A stretch of 64,000 nucleotides of DNA, taken from NCBI GenBank assembly GCA_034429695.1, contig DAOUGC010000212.1, positions 1 through 64,000 on the forward strand, in the 5' to 3' direction. This DNA comes from DAOUGC01 sp034429695 (GTDB taxonomy: Bacteria; Chloroflexota; Anaerolineae; Anaerolineales; Anaerolineaceae). Positions 16,231 through 25,794 of this stretch are shown here, one piece after another. The notes under the pieces were generated by a model. It saw only the letters and a list, made by a program, of their open reading frames with translations. It had not been told where the DNA came from and did not search any database. How positions within the stretch are numbered: position 1 is the stretch's first letter; every line of letters starts with the position of its first letter. Made by a program: the position numbers and the translations under genes.

Positions 16231-17103
16231 ATGTTGCGCGATAATCCATATCAGAGTCAGTTAAGAAATGGATTGGCTTGCATAGACCCCGCGCCAGAAG
16301 GCAAACCGGCGGTGGTGTTCATACACGGTCTTGGCGCAAGTGCTTCTTCCTGGGCTTATCAAATCAAATTTCTGGCTGAAGCCGGAATGCGTCCAGTGGC
16401 TGTGGATGTGCCTGGATTTGCCAATTCGCCATTTGACGGTGGGAACTGGTCGATCAATCGGATCACAGGGGAGTTATTTGATTGGCTGGAACAGCAGGGG
16501 ATCGGGCAGTTTCATCTGGCCGGATGGTCGATGGGTGGCGCCATTGCGCTGAACATGATTCTTGCCCAGCCGGAGCGGATTAAAAGCCTGATCCTGATTA
16601 ACACCTTCGCCTGTTTGCGTCCCAGGCGGGTTAAAGACCTGGCTTACTTGTTCAAGCGTATGGTGCTTGCCAGTTTTCGGGACGCACACACGCAGGCCAG
16701 TGTGGTGGCGAACCATATTTTCCCGCGCGAGGATCAAAAATGGTTGCGGGATGAAACCATTCGCCAGATTATGAGTTCTGATTGGAAGGTATATCGTTCA
16801 GCTATGCGGTCCCTTGCAATTTTTGATGCCCGCCGCAGGCTGGTGTGTATTCAAGCACCCACGCTGGTCTTGACTGCGGCAAATGATGCCACTGTTGCGC
16901 CAGCCATACAGGCGGAAATGGCACGGGGCATCCGCGGTGCAAGGCAAATCATCATTGAAGCGACCGGTCACGGTTTGCCGGTGGAGACTCCTGAACCGGT
17001 CAATCAATCAATAAATGATTTTCTTCAGAGTGTTGAAGCCTCATCCAGCGCAGGAGCAAATTCTTCCAATCTTGTCGTGGGCAGTTTGCAGGAAAATCCC
17101 TGA
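16231..17103 (+). CDS. Alpha/beta-hydrolase
   Basis: A 290-residue soluble hydrolase. HGLGASASSWAYQ is the oxyanion-side motif, GWSMGGAIAL the nucleophile elbow with the catalytic Ser, NDATVAP carries the likely acid and GHGLPVETP the catalytic His. Substrate unknown; similar proteins are called esterases, epoxide hydrolases or haloperoxidases. No RBS; TAGAAT lies six bases before the ATG, so the message is probably leaderless. The last 79 bases overlap the end of the convergent gene at 17025, which is unusual and makes the two 3' ends antisense to each other. Confidence 0.88.
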   Translation: MLRDNPYQSQLRNGLACIDPAPEGKPAVVFIHGLGASASSWAYQIKFLAEAGMRPVAVDVPGFANSPFDGGNWSINRITGELFDWLEQQGIGQFHLAGWSMGGAIALNMILAQPERIKSLILINTFACLRPRRVKDLAYLFKRMVLASFRDAHTQASVVANHIFPREDQKWLRDETIRQIMSSDWKVYRSAMRSLAIFDARRRLVCIQAPTLVLTAANDATVAPAIQAEMARGIRGARQIIIEATGHGLPVETPEPVNQSINDFLQSVEASSSAGANSSNLVVGSLQENP

Positions 17104-19070
17104 CATATGTAAGCAGTCACGCCATTCTGGATGACAGGGCGGTTGTGCAACAAGGCAGGCGCCCGTTCTTGAGGGGGAACCGGAGATGCGGCCAGCACCA
17201 CCCGGGGGCGAAATTTGCTCCATAGCGATCGTATCCAGTCCACTGGTTTTTCCGATTGGTTCCAAACCAGCGCCACCTGCTGCACCGGACCGGCAGAAAA
17301 GTCCATGGCATGCAGCCACTGTGAAAATGCGGTGGGGTGTTTTCGGGCGACTTCTTCCAGCACGCCAAACTGTCGTTCACCTGCCAGACGGTAGCCATCC
17401 TCACCGGTGAGTTCAGCCATGATCAGCAGTGCTTCAGCCATCATTGCGTTGCCGGATGGCGTGGCATTGTCCTGCAAATCCTTGGGCCGGATCACCAGGT
17501 CGGTCTGGTCCTGGGCGGTGTCATGGAAACCCCCTTCGGGATCCACAAACTGGTTATTAACTAATTGCAGAATGCTCAGGGCTGATTCAAACCAGTGCTG
17601 GTCATGATCGGTCTGATATAGCGCCAGCAGCCCCAGGATCAAGGCGGCGTGATCTTCCAGCACTGCCGGATTGCGGAGTTGCCCATCCCGCCAGGAGCGG
17701 TACAAACGATCTTTCAGCATGTTGTCGAGCAGGAAGCGCGCATTTTCCTGGGCGATGATCAGATAATCCTCACGGTTCAGGTATCGGGCTGCCTCAGCAA
17801 AGGCGATCAGGGTGAGGGCGTTCCAGAAGACAAGGACCTTGTCATCGGTGGCAGGGTGAACACGTGTGTCCCTTTCGATTTTCAGGCGGGTGTAAATGGC
17901 GGATAACTGTTTCCGCAGGGTTTCGGGATCAAGGTTCAATGAATCTGCAATTTCTTGGTCGGTTCCACTTTTTTGAAGCACAATATGGCCATCAAAATTG
18001 CCGTCGGCGGGCCAGATGTGGGTTTTTGTGAGCAGCTCCTTTTGGTCAGCAGGTAAAACTGCCCCCAGCTCTTCTTCCGACCATACGTAAAAACGGCCTT
18101 CCTCCCCTTCACTATCAGCATCCAGGCTGCTGAAGAAGCCGCCCAAAGGATGGCGCATTTCACGGATCAAAAAATCGAGGGTGTCTTCACAGGTCTGTCG
18201 GAAGGCTGCATCACTGGTGAGTACGAAGGCATGCAGGTAAACACGCGCAAGCTGGGCATTATCGTAGAGCATCTTCTCGAAGTGTGGAACCAGCCAGGTG
18301 TCATCCACACTGTAACGGTGGAAACCACCACCCACCAGATCGTACATGCCACCCTTGCGCATGGCGTTAAGCGCATGTACTGCTGCCCGTTGGGCATCTG
18401 CTGCCCCTCGGGTGGCCTGACGAAGTAAAAATTCCACGGTCATGGGTGCTGGGAATTTCGGTGCGCCGCCCCAACCACCCAGATTCCAATCGTACCGGGA
18501 GAGCAATTGGTCGGTGACGGTTTCAAGGTACTGCTCTGTAACCACAAATTCCCGTGATGACTTCCAATTGGCGGAAGCCTGCATGTGCTGGACGAGTTGA
18601 TGACCGGCTTTGTGAAGTTCAGCAGGGTCTTCAGACCAGGCGCGAGCCACTCCGGTGAGAACCTCGCGAAAGGCGGGCAAACCGTGACGGCGGGTGGGCG
18701 GAAAGTAGGTCCCCCCAAAAAAAGGTTTTCCCTCAGGGGTGAGAAACACGCTCATGGGCCAGCCACCCTGGCCTGTCATGGCAACCACGGCTTCCATGTA
18801 GAGCTGGTCGAGATCGGGACGTTCTTCGCGATCCACTTTTATGGCAATGAAGTATTGATTGAGCAAATTGGCGGTCGCGAGGTCTTCAAACGACTCGTGC
18901 TCCATGACATGGCACCAGTGACAGGCGGCGTAACCAATGCTGAGAAAGATGGGTTTGTTCTCACTTCTGGCTTTTTCCAGGGCTTCGGGGCTCCACGGAT
19001 ACCAGTTAACCGGGTTGTGCGCATGTTGGAGCAGATAAGGCGAAGTCTCGTGGATCAGTTGATTGGCCAT
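17025..19070 (-). CDS. Thioredoxin-domain protein of the YyaL/SPATA20 family (DUF255)
   Basis: A 681-residue protein of usual family length. The N-terminal part (about 1-165) is a thioredoxin-like domain beginning with IHETSPYLLQHAHNPVNWYP and holding CHWC at 51-54, an active-site variant with HW between the cysteines. The remainder is an alpha/alpha barrel like that of N-acylglucosamine epimerases and glycosidases. The molecular function is not established. Overlaps the convergent hydrolase gene by 79 bases. No clear RBS. Confidence 0.92.
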   Translation of the reverse strand: MANQLIHETSPYLLQHAHNPVNWYPWSPEALEKARSENKPIFLSIGYAACHWCHVMEHESFEDLATANLLNQYFIAIKVDREERPDLDQLYMEAVVAMTGQGGWPMSVFLTPEGKPFFGGTYFPPTRRHGLPAFREVLTGVARAWSEDPAELHKAGHQLVQHMQASANWKSSREFVVTEQYLETVTDQLLSRYDWNLGGWGGAPKFPAPMTVEFLLRQATRGAADAQRAAVHALNAMRKGGMYDLVGGGFHRYSVDDTWLVPHFEKMLYDNAQLARVYLHAFVLTSDAAFRQTCEDTLDFLIREMRHPLGGFFSSLDADSEGEEGRFYVWSEEELGAVLPADQKELLTKTHIWPADGNFDGHIVLQKSGTDQEIADSLNLDPETLRKQLSAIYTRLKIERDTRVHPATDDKVLVFWNALTLIAFAEAARYLNREDYLIIAQENARFLLDNMLKDRLYRSWRDGQLRNPAVLEDHAALILGLLALYQTDHDQHWFESALSILQLVNNQFVDPEGGFHDTAQDQTDLVIRPKDLQDNATPSGNAMMAEALLIMAELTGEDGYRLAGERQFGVLEEVARKHPTAFSQWLHAMDFSAGPVQQVALVWNQSEKPVDWIRSLWSKFRPRVVLAASPVPPQERAPALLHNRPVIQNGVTAYICQGFSCKLPTTRLEEFAPALDEASTL

Positions 19071-19177
19071 GCTATAATTTTCCCCACAGTGGTCTGATAT
19101 TATGTATCAATATGGGTGGATAATATCACATTCAAATCCGTGTTTCCAATTTTTCCATCAACATGGCAGGGTCAATA

Positions 19178-19585
19178 ATGGAACAATCAGAAAAAAAGCA
19201 TTTCATGACACCCATATCGCGCTGGCTTCCGGCGTTTGTGATCATGGCAGTCATCTTCTTTCTGTCATCACGGTCCTCCAGCGGATTGCCAGATTTCGGT
19301 TTTTGGGATCTGCTGGTCAAAAAAGGCGGTCATTTGATCGGCTATTTGTTGCTGGGGCTGGCTTACCGCCGGGCAATATATGAAGGGAAACGGGGGGAAT
19401 GGATCACAGCCGTCGTGATGGCCTTGTTGTATGCCATGACGGATGAACTCCACCAGATGTACACGCCGGGGAGAAACCCAAGTCTGGTGGATGTGGGTAT
19501 TGATCTCAGTGGGGCTTTAATGGGCCAATGGTTGTTCCACCATTGGGGGGTAATCAAAAGGATTGTGCTTACAGGGTCTCGGTGA
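19178..19585 (+). CDS. VanZ-family membrane protein
   Basis: A 135-residue protein with about four hydrophobic segments. It shows the VanZ pattern: an early IFFLSSRSSSG, KKGGHLIGYLLLGLAYRRA and DELHQMYTPGRNPSLVDVGID. VanZ-like proteins are widespread and, apart from teicoplanin resistance in some enterococci, their role is unknown. I use the ATG at 19178 (weak cagggt upstream); ATG 19163 would add five residues. Its end overlaps the convergent SIS gene by 17 bases. Confidence 0.85.
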   Translation: MEQSEKKHFMTPISRWLPAFVIMAVIFFLSSRSSSGLPDFGFWDLLVKKGGHLIGYLLLGLAYRRAIYEGKRGEWITAVVMALLYAMTDELHQMYTPGRNPSLVDVGIDLSGALMGQWLFHHWGVIKRIVLTGSR

Positions 19586-20618
19586 TTTTGGTCAATCCCT
19601 GGGGCTGGTCAGGGTCAAGCCCTTTTACGCCTGTCAGGATCAGACTGAATACCTGTGCCGGAAGCACCGAGATCATGGGGGATATCCATTCAGGGATGCC
19701 AGCGGGTAGCGGCATGGGCAATGATGCATACCCCAATGACTCTTCGTCATCTGAAATGATCAGGAGTTCTGCTTTTAATGATTTCAGGTGTCGAATGAGA
19801 TCGACCATGTCTGCATGGGCTGGTCCGCGCGGCGCGATCAATAGGATGGGGAACCCTGGGTAAACCGTGGCAATGGGCCCGTGGCGAAAATCGGCGGATG
19901 AATAAGGCTCAGCCACAATGCGGTTGAGTTCTTTGATTTTCAGGGCGGCTTCAAAAGCAGTGGCGTAATTAATCCCACGGGCAAGTACAGAACAGTGCTG
20001 CATGTAGCGGTAGCGTTGAATGATGGGTAGCGCCGGAGCCATTCCAACCAGCGTCTGGTCCATCCATTGAGGTGTTCGATGCAACTCTTCCAGCCTGGAT
20101 TGATCTCCGGAGAGCATGGTGGAGAGCAGCGCCAGCGCCCCCAGCGAAGCCGTGTAGGATTTGGTGGCAGCGACCGCTAGTTCAGGATCAGCATGCAGGT
20201 GTATGCAGTGATCGGCATTGCCAGCCAGAGGAGACTCGAAATTATTGGTAATGGCGATGGAGGGACATCCCTGCCGGTGAGCTTCGATTAATACAGCATT
20301 GATGTCTGGCGACCTGCCGGATTGGGAAATCCCGATGACCAGCGCGCCGGATAGATCGGGTGGCTTTTGGTAGAGTGAGAACAAAGAAGGGGTTGCCAGG
20401 GCAACCTGAATATGATTATGAGCGCCAAACAAATACTGCGCATAGCGAGCTGCATTGTCGGAGGACCCCCTGGCAGCGATTACGATGTAATGGAATCTGC
20501 CGTTAATATTTCGGGCAATTTGATCGACATTTTCCTGCTCGTCGCGCAATAATTCCTTCATTACATCCGGCTGCTGCCGGATTTCCTGCTCTAGCAGACT
20601 GCTGGTCCAATTTCTCAT
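19569..20618 (-). CDS. SIS-domain sugar isomerase/deaminase (GlmS/AgaS-like)
   Basis: A 349-residue double SIS-domain protein resembling the isomerase half of GlmS without the glutaminase domain. It starts MRNWTSSLLEQEIRQQPDV, then ARGSSDNAARYAQY, GISQSGRSPD and AVAATKSYTASLGAL, followed by the second SIS domain and a conserved Asp-Pro C-terminus (TGVKGLDPDQPQGL). Such proteins act as glucosamine- or galactosamine-6-phosphate deaminases or isomerases. A minus-strand TATACT (20630 to 20625) lies six bases before the ATG with no Shine-Dalgarno, predicting a leaderless message. Confidence 0.88.
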   Translation of the reverse strand: MRNWTSSLLEQEIRQQPDVMKELLRDEQENVDQIARNINGRFHYIVIAARGSSDNAARYAQYLFGAHNHIQVALATPSLFSLYQKPPDLSGALVIGISQSGRSPDINAVLIEAHRQGCPSIAITNNFESPLAGNADHCIHLHADPELAVAATKSYTASLGALALLSTMLSGDQSRLEELHRTPQWMDQTLVGMAPALPIIQRYRYMQHCSVLARGINYATAFEAALKIKELNRIVAEPYSSADFRHGPIATVYPGFPILLIAPRGPAHADMVDLIRHLKSLKAELLIISDDEESLGYASLPMPLPAGIPEWISPMISVLPAQVFSLILTGVKGLDPDQPQGLTKITETL

Positions 20619-20624
20619 GCACCC

Positions 20625-20630
20625 AGTATA
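20625..20630 (-). promoter_or_regulatory. TATACT box six bases before the SIS gene ATG
   Basis: On the minus strand TATACT, six bases, ATG. No ribosome-binding site between, so leaderless transcription is likely. Confidence 0.5.
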
Positions 20631-20756
20631 GCTGATCTTTGCCCTGCGCGGTAACTTGTGACCGGGTTGTGGGTTTTAACTGTGTATCATCGTGTTCGAT
20701 TGGTGTATACTGTCTGAAGTACTTTTCCCTAATCCATTTAAACAGCGAGGACTCAT

Positions 20757-21884
20757 ATGTTAACCGTCAGTGTTGTGGATACACATGATCGCAAACAGGT
20801 GAACCGCTTTATCCAGTTCCACTACGATATGTACAAGAACTGCCTCCAATGGGTGCCGCCTTTCCGAAGCGACCTGAAATTGATGTTGAACAAAGAGAAG
20901 CATCCATTTTTTGAGCATTCCGACGGTGATTTCCTGATTGCGGAACGTGACGGGCAGGTGGTGGCGCGTCTATCGGTGGCAGAGAATAAGCCCTTCAACC
21001 GTTATCATGGAACCAAAAAGGCGCAATTCTCACTGTTTGATTGTGTGGATGACCAGGAAGTGGCTAATGCCATTTTTGCGCGTGCATTTGAGTGGGCGCA
21101 GAAACGCGGATTGACCGATATCATTGGGCCAAAGGGTGTAGGCGCATTTGACGGCTATGGAATGCAGGTGGAAGGCTTTGAGCACCGTCAGATGATGACC
21201 ATGATGAGCTACAACTTCCCGTATTACCAGGCTTTGATGGAGAACGGCGGGTTTGATAAGGAAGTTGATTTTGTCTCCTGCTACATGTCACGTTCATCCT
21301 TCAAACTGCCGGAAAAAGCTGATGAAATTGCGAAACGTGTCAAAGAACGCGCCACATTTGAGATCAAAACCTTCCAGTCAAAGCGGGAATTACGTCAGTG
21401 GGCTTCGCGCATCGCCAGGGCGTATAACAATACCTTTGTCAATAACTGGGAGTATTATCCGCTTTCGGACAAGGAAGTTGCCAACCTGACAGAGACCCTG
21501 CTTGTGGTTGCCGACCCGCGTCTGATCAAGATGATCCTGCGCAAGGATGAGATTGTGGGTTTCCTGCTGGCTTTCCCTGACATCTCTGCTGCTTTGCAGC
21601 GGCATGATGGACGCATCACCCCGGCTTCGGCAGTGGACATGCTGCTTGAGTTCAAGCGCACCAAGTGGGTTTCGTTGAATGGTGTGGGTGTGCTGCCCGA
21701 GTATCATGGAAGGGGTGGGAACGCGCTGCTTTATGCCGAGATGCGCGACACCATTTGCACCTACAACTTTGATCATGCCGAGCAAACCTGCATGGCGGAT
21801 ACCGCGGTTCAGGTGCGGCAGGATATGGTCAATATCGGCGCGCAGATATATAAGCGCCACCGCGTTTTCCACAAATCGCTGTAA
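20757..21884 (+). CDS. GNAT-like acetyltransferase family protein
   Basis: A 375-residue protein that I place in the two-lobed GNAT-like group (YghO type) from FIQFHYDMYKNCLQWVPPFR near the start, FFEHSDGDFLIAERDGQVVARLS, IIGPKGVGAFDGYG and a late GVGVLPEYHGRGGNALL that resembles the acetyl-CoA binding loop. Substrate unknown. TATACT at 20706-20711 and gagga before the ATG give a conventional leader. A terminator follows. Confidence 0.75.
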   Translation: MLTVSVVDTHDRKQVNRFIQFHYDMYKNCLQWVPPFRSDLKLMLNKEKHPFFEHSDGDFLIAERDGQVVARLSVAENKPFNRYHGTKKAQFSLFDCVDDQEVANAIFARAFEWAQKRGLTDIIGPKGVGAFDGYGMQVEGFEHRQMMTMMSYNFPYYQALMENGGFDKEVDFVSCYMSRSSFKLPEKADEIAKRVKERATFEIKTFQSKRELRQWASRIARAYNNTFVNNWEYYPLSDKEVANLTETLLVVADPRLIKMILRKDEIVGFLLAFPDISAALQRHDGRITPASAVDMLLEFKRTKWVSLNGVGVLPEYHGRGGNALLYAEMRDTICTYNFDHAEQTCMADTAVQVRQDMVNIGAQIYKRHRVFHKSL

Positions 21885-21904
21885 TCATTCAAACCTGGGT
21901 GAAG

Positions 21905-21935
21905 CCGGGCGGATCACAGATCTGCCCGGTTTTTT
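21905..21935 (+). terminator. Terminator after the GNAT-like gene
   Basis: ccgggc (21905-21910) pairs with gcccgg (21924-21929) and is followed by a run of T. The right part lies inside the 3' end of the convergent glycosyltransferase gene. Confidence 0.75.
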
Positions 21936-23251
21936 ATTCGTTCCGGCCAGCGGGCGATCACCCATGAAATCAGCGGTGCGATGGGCAAGGCCTGCAAGAT
22001 TACCAGGATCGGGATTATTAACACATAATAACGCTGATAGGAGAAAGGTGTGAATGCCAGCACCAATGCGATGGTGATGGTGGTGGTGATCAGATATAAA
22101 GCAGGCGGCATGGATGGGGGACCGGCGCGGAATACTTTTATCAGCAGCAGAATGAAACCGATCACGGTCAGGAGCAGGGAGATCATCCCTGAAACGACAC
22201 CGCTGAACAGGTGGTTCAATGAATGTCCAAGATACTGATCTTCTGCCTGTGCGGTTTGAAAGGAATAGTTGGCGGTTTCGGCAAATTGCGGTTGGGAAAA
22301 GTGAATTTGATAAAGCGCTGATGCCAGTTTCTTGTCAACCCGATCCAGCACCCATGCGGAATTTCCGGTTTTTGTCATCATTTCGCTTTGCTGTGAGAGT
22401 AATTCCATGCGCTCCATCCAACCTGTGCGCAGGGCGTGAATGGGCTGACGCCAGTAAACCGGATTGAGTACGGCAAGGACGATGAAAACCACAAGTCCAT
22501 AAAGCACAATGTTGCGCAGGACACCAACCAGGCGGAATGATTTGCCGGTGACAGGCCAGGCAACGGCGATCAACCCAGACATCAACAGGCCAACCACCGA
22601 TTGTTTTGAGCAAAAAGCCAGGGCGACTGGCACGGCAATCAACCAGCGACGTTTGGGGTGTTCGCCGGTAATCCAGGCCAGGGACCATGCCACGGTAAAC
22701 ACGGTGGTCGATTCCGCCATTGCCCGCCGGGTATGAAGCAGGATCAGGGCATTGAGGGCAAAAAGCAGCATGGACAACCAGCCAAGCGGTTTACCACCCA
22801 CGTTCCTGCCTGTGGCAAAGACGAACCATAAGGTCAAGGGGAACACCCACGACACCGCCAGTCGGGCAGCGAAGAGGGTGCTTTCATCCGGCACTGCACC
22901 GTTGGTCAGATTTTGGTCCCAACTGGCAGACCAATCCCAATCCGTGGAGATGGGCTGTTGGCTGGTAATCGCAAGCCCCAAGCCGATCATGGTACGGGTC
23001 AGAGGGGCATCCACCAGGCGGTAATGTTGCCTGAGCGGGTCCACCGGGGATGAGTCAAACAAAACAGATTTTGGATCAGTGAATATGAGATGCACATCCC
23101 TGCTCATGTAGATCTGGGTGGCTTCATCAGGGTGAAAGGGGATGATTGCAAGACCGCTGAAATATCCCAAACTCGCAACCAGGATGAAAAACCAGACCGG
23201 CAGCACATCCCGCAGTTTTTGATGATGGTTGGATGGGTTTGGTGTGCTCAT
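21914..23251 (-). CDS. GT-C type membrane glycosyltransferase (PMT_2/GT39-like)
   Basis: A 445-residue polytopic membrane protein. After the first hydrophobic segment comes PFHPDEATQIYMSRD, the acidic loop motif typical of GT-C enzymes that use polyprenyl-phosphate sugars at the outer face of the membrane. Many further hydrophobic segments follow, ending with ARWPERIKNR. Divergent from the next glycosyltransferase gene. Donor and acceptor are unknown. An aggatgaa stretch before the ATG may serve as RBS. Confidence 0.8.
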   Translation of the reverse strand: MSTPNPSNHHQKLRDVLPVWFFILVASLGYFSGLAIIPFHPDEATQIYMSRDVHLIFTDPKSVLFDSSPVDPLRQHYRLVDAPLTRTMIGLGLAITSQQPISTDWDWSASWDQNLTNGAVPDESTLFAARLAVSWVFPLTLWFVFATGRNVGGKPLGWLSMLLFALNALILLHTRRAMAESTTVFTVAWSLAWITGEHPKRRWLIAVPVALAFCSKQSVVGLLMSGLIAVAWPVTGKSFRLVGVLRNIVLYGLVVFIVLAVLNPVYWRQPIHALRTGWMERMELLSQQSEMMTKTGNSAWVLDRVDKKLASALYQIHFSQPQFAETANYSFQTAQAEDQYLGHSLNHLFSGVVSGMISLLLTVIGFILLLIKVFRAGPPSMPPALYLITTTITIALVLAFTPFSYQRYYVLIIPILVILQALPIAPLISWVIARWPERIKNRADL

Positions 23252-23270
23252 GAATGCTTCATCCTGATGG

Positions 23271-23299
23271 TTGTCATAATTGAGGGGTGTGGCTACAAT
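23271..23299 (+). promoter_or_regulatory. Promoter of the 543-residue glycosyltransferase gene
   Basis: TTGTCA (23271-23276) and TACAAT (23294-23299) are 17 bases apart. The ATG follows 11 bases later without a Shine-Dalgarno, so the leader would be only about 4-5 bases. Confidence 0.6.
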
Positions 23300-23310
23300 A
23301 ACTCATAACC

Positions 23311-24942
23311 ATGACCGACCAACCAGAAACAAGAAATTCCAAATTGTCATCCATGCAACTGATCCTCATGATTAGTGCCATCCTTTTATTGGCGATCATC
23401 TGGAAAGTGGTCCTGTTGTGGATGAACTCCATGCCGTTTAATGCCGATGAAGCTGTGGTGGCTTTAATGGCCCGCCATATTTTGCAGGGTGAAAGGCCGA
23501 TCTTTTTTTATGGCCAGGCGTATATGGGCAGCCTGGATGCCTGGTTGGTGGCTGCCGGCTTTGCCCTGTTTGGTCAGCATGTCTGGGTGATCCGGTTAAT
23601 ACAGGGTTTGCTTTACCTGCTCATCATTATAACAACGGTTTTGATCGGGCGGGTTGGTTTTGGCCGCTGGCGGGTGGGTTTGATGGCCGCACTGTACCTG
23701 GCGATTCCGAGCGTATTGATCAGCCTGTACACCACCGTCAGCCTGGGTGGTTACGGTGAGGCGTTATTGATCGGCAATCTGCTGATTCTTATGGGTCTGC
23801 TCATCCTGAAAAGATTGACAGGCGAACGGAAAGTTGCCCACCTCTACCTGACATGGGGTTTTCTGGCAGGGCTGGGGGTTTGGGCGAACGCGCTCAGCAT
23901 GGTATACACCCTGCCGGTTGGGTTGTTGTTGCTCATCCGGCACTGGCAATACCAAAGGAAGAAAATCGGTTTGTATCTCGCGGTCGGGTTGGCGGGGGCT
24001 TTGCTTGGAGCGATGCCCTGGGTGATATACGGTTTCACACAGGGATGGAACAACTTGTTTTCGGAAATGTTGGGGTCTGCTGTAGCGGTGGAAAGCAACG
24101 CGTGGCTTGTGCGTATTGTTACCCATCTGGTCAGTCTAATCCTGTTGGGAGGAACCGCCGTGCTGGGTTTTCGTCCGCCGTGGGATGTGCGCTGGCTGGC
24201 GCTGCCGCTGGCTCCGTTTGTGTTGGGTTTTTGGATTCTGGTTGGGGTCAGTAGCGTCAGACATATGCAAAAAAAACAGGCGCTGGGCGACTTTGGCTGG
24301 ATGATGGTGGGGGTGTTTGCCACCCTGAGCGCGGGGTTCATTTTTACCAGCTTTGGCGTCGATCCTTCCGGTAGGTACTTCCTGCCCATCGCGATATTGC
24401 TCCCCTTTGCTGGCGTCTGGGCGATGGAAAGGGTGATCAAAAACAGGTTGATCCAATGGGCTGTGTTATTTGTCCTGATTTGTTTTAATGCATGGGGGAC
24501 ACTGCAGTGTGCATTTCGCAATCCACCCGGCATCACCACCCAATTTGACCTGACCACGGTGGTTGATCAATCGTATACACCTGACTTGATCCAATTCCTG
24601 GCAGATAACCAGATCACCAGAGGGTACAGCAATTACTGGGTGGCTTATCCGCTGGCGTTCCTGACATCCGAAGAGATGATTTTTGTGCCGCGTTTGCCCT
24701 ATCATCTGGACTTGCGATACACCAGCAGGGATGACCGCATACCTGAGTATGGAGAACTGGTGCGAACGGCAGGTAACGTGGCTTTTATCACCACCAACAA
24801 TCCAGCACTGGACGCACAACTGGTTGCAGGTTTGGAAAAAGCCGGGATTATTTGGAACACCAAACAAATAGGGGATTATCGGGTTTATTATGATTTGAGC
24901 CAGCCGATCACCCCGGAAGAACTGGGGATCGTCGAGCGTTAG
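23311..24942 (+). CDS. GT-C type membrane glycosyltransferase
   Basis: A 543-residue polytopic protein. The first periplasm-side loop reads MPFNADEAVVALMARH, an acidic motif placed as in ArnT/PMT-like enzymes, followed by YGQAYMGSLDAW. Roughly eleven hydrophobic segments, then a soluble C-terminal domain of about 130 residues (from about 405) that ends in VYYDLSQPITPEELG. Expected to transfer a sugar from a lipid-linked donor. Its stop overlaps the convergent nitrilase by four bases. Confidence 0.8.
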   Translation: MTDQPETRNSKLSSMQLILMISAILLLAIIWKVVLLWMNSMPFNADEAVVALMARHILQGERPIFFYGQAYMGSLDAWLVAAGFALFGQHVWVIRLIQGLLYLLIIITTVLIGRVGFGRWRVGLMAALYLAIPSVLISLYTTVSLGGYGEALLIGNLLILMGLLILKRLTGERKVAHLYLTWGFLAGLGVWANALSMVYTLPVGLLLLIRHWQYQRKKIGLYLAVGLAGALLGAMPWVIYGFTQGWNNLFSEMLGSAVAVESNAWLVRIVTHLVSLILLGGTAVLGFRPPWDVRWLALPLAPFVLGFWILVGVSSVRHMQKKQALGDFGWMMVGVFATLSAGFIFTSFGVDPSGRYFLPIAILLPFAGVWAMERVIKNRLIQWAVLFVLICFNAWGTLQCAFRNPPGITTQFDLTTVVDQSYTPDLIQFLADNQITRGYSNYWVAYPLAFLTSEEMIFVPRLPYHLDLRYTSRDDRIPEYGELVRTAGNVAFITTNNPALDAQLVAGLEKAGIIWNTKQIGDYRVYYDLSQPITPEELGIVER

Positions 24943-25742
24943 TCATCACCCCAGGCGGACAGTTGATCGAGCGCCTGATTGCGATCAGAAAGTACCGGGA
25001 TGGTGGAACGGACTTCTTTTACCTGGGCTAGATCGATTAAGACCGTCAACAGCTCTTCGTTCGCATCAGAGGCGAGAGATGTTGCCTCCCCCCAGGGTGA
25101 GTAAACGGCGCTGCATCCAGCAAAACTTTCGCTGCCAACCCTGCCCACGGTGTTGACCGCAAGCATGAAAGCCTGGTTTTCGACCGCCCGCGCCCTTGCC
25201 AGCAAATTCCAATGTTCAGCACGGGCTGTGGGCCATTGGGCGGGGAGCAAATAGTGCGTTGCGCCGCCCAGCGCGTAGCGTCTGAACATCTCTGGAAAGC
25301 GCAGGTCGTAGCAGATGGCCATGCCAGCAAGACCCCACGGCAATTGAGCCAGGGAGAGTTGCTCGCCCGGTTTCAGCCAGGTGTGTTCATCCATCAATCG
25401 GAATAAATGGACCTTGTCATAAGAGATGACCGACCGCCCGTCTGGGGCGCACAGGTTGAATGTGTTATGGAAACCCTGACCGGCTGAAGTGATCATCGAA
25501 CCGCCGATCCACAGGTTGTGCAGAGATGCCAGACGTTGCAGTTCGATAAGGATTTCCTGATTGGCTATTGCGTGTCGGGCAAGGTGGGTGAGATCGTAAC
25601 CACTCGTCCATAGTTCTGGAAACAGGATCATTTGACTGTGGGCGGCAGCGGCAGCCTCAATCATGCCAAGGGCTGTGGTGAGATTGGCTTCAACATTTCC
25701 GGGAACAATGTGCATTTGCGCCAGGGAAACAGTGATTGACAT
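24939..25742 (-). CDS. Nitrilase-superfamily carbon-nitrogen hydrolase
   Basis: A 267-residue cytosolic amidase. The catalytic triad is visible: Glu in LFPELWTSGYD, Lys in ISYDKVHLF and Cys in MAICYDLRFPEMFR. The pattern resembles omega-amidase (2-oxoglutaramate amidase) and other small carbamoyl/amide hydrolases. The start at MSITVSLAQMHIVPG matches family N-termini; longer readings upstream look non-coding. A minus-strand TATAAT lies six bases before the ATG without Shine-Dalgarno, predicting a leaderless message. It sits alone on the minus strand inside the glycosyltransferase cluster. Confidence 0.9.
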   Translation of the reverse strand: MSITVSLAQMHIVPGNVEANLTTALGMIEAAAAAHSQMILFPELWTSGYDLTHLARHAIANQEILIELQRLASLHNLWIGGSMITSAGQGFHNTFNLCAPDGRSVISYDKVHLFRLMDEHTWLKPGEQLSLAQLPWGLAGMAICYDLRFPEMFRRYALGGATHYLLPAQWPTARAEHWNLLARARAVENQAFMLAVNTVGRVGSESFAGCSAVYSPWGEATSLASDANEELLTVLIDLAQVKEVRSTIPVLSDRNQALDQLSAWGDD

Positions 25743-25748
25743 GGATGA

Positions 25749-25756
25749 ATTATAAT
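25749..25756. promoter_or_regulatory. Palindromic -10 ATTATAAT shared by nitrilase and glycosyltransferase operon
   Basis: The self-complementary ATTATAAT gives TATAAT on both strands. On the minus strand it is exactly six bases from the nitrilase ATG. On the plus strand it predicts a leader of about 32 bases to the TTG at 25795, with ggag in between. No other promoter is needed for either gene. Confidence 0.6.
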
Positions 25757-25794
25757 ATGGGCGGACATTTACCCTATCGATTCTGGAGATTTTA

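Noticed and set aside
23844..24557. 237-codon frame antisense to the glycosyltransferase at 23311
   Set aside because: Pro/Arg/Thr-rich antisense of membrane helices; no start signal.
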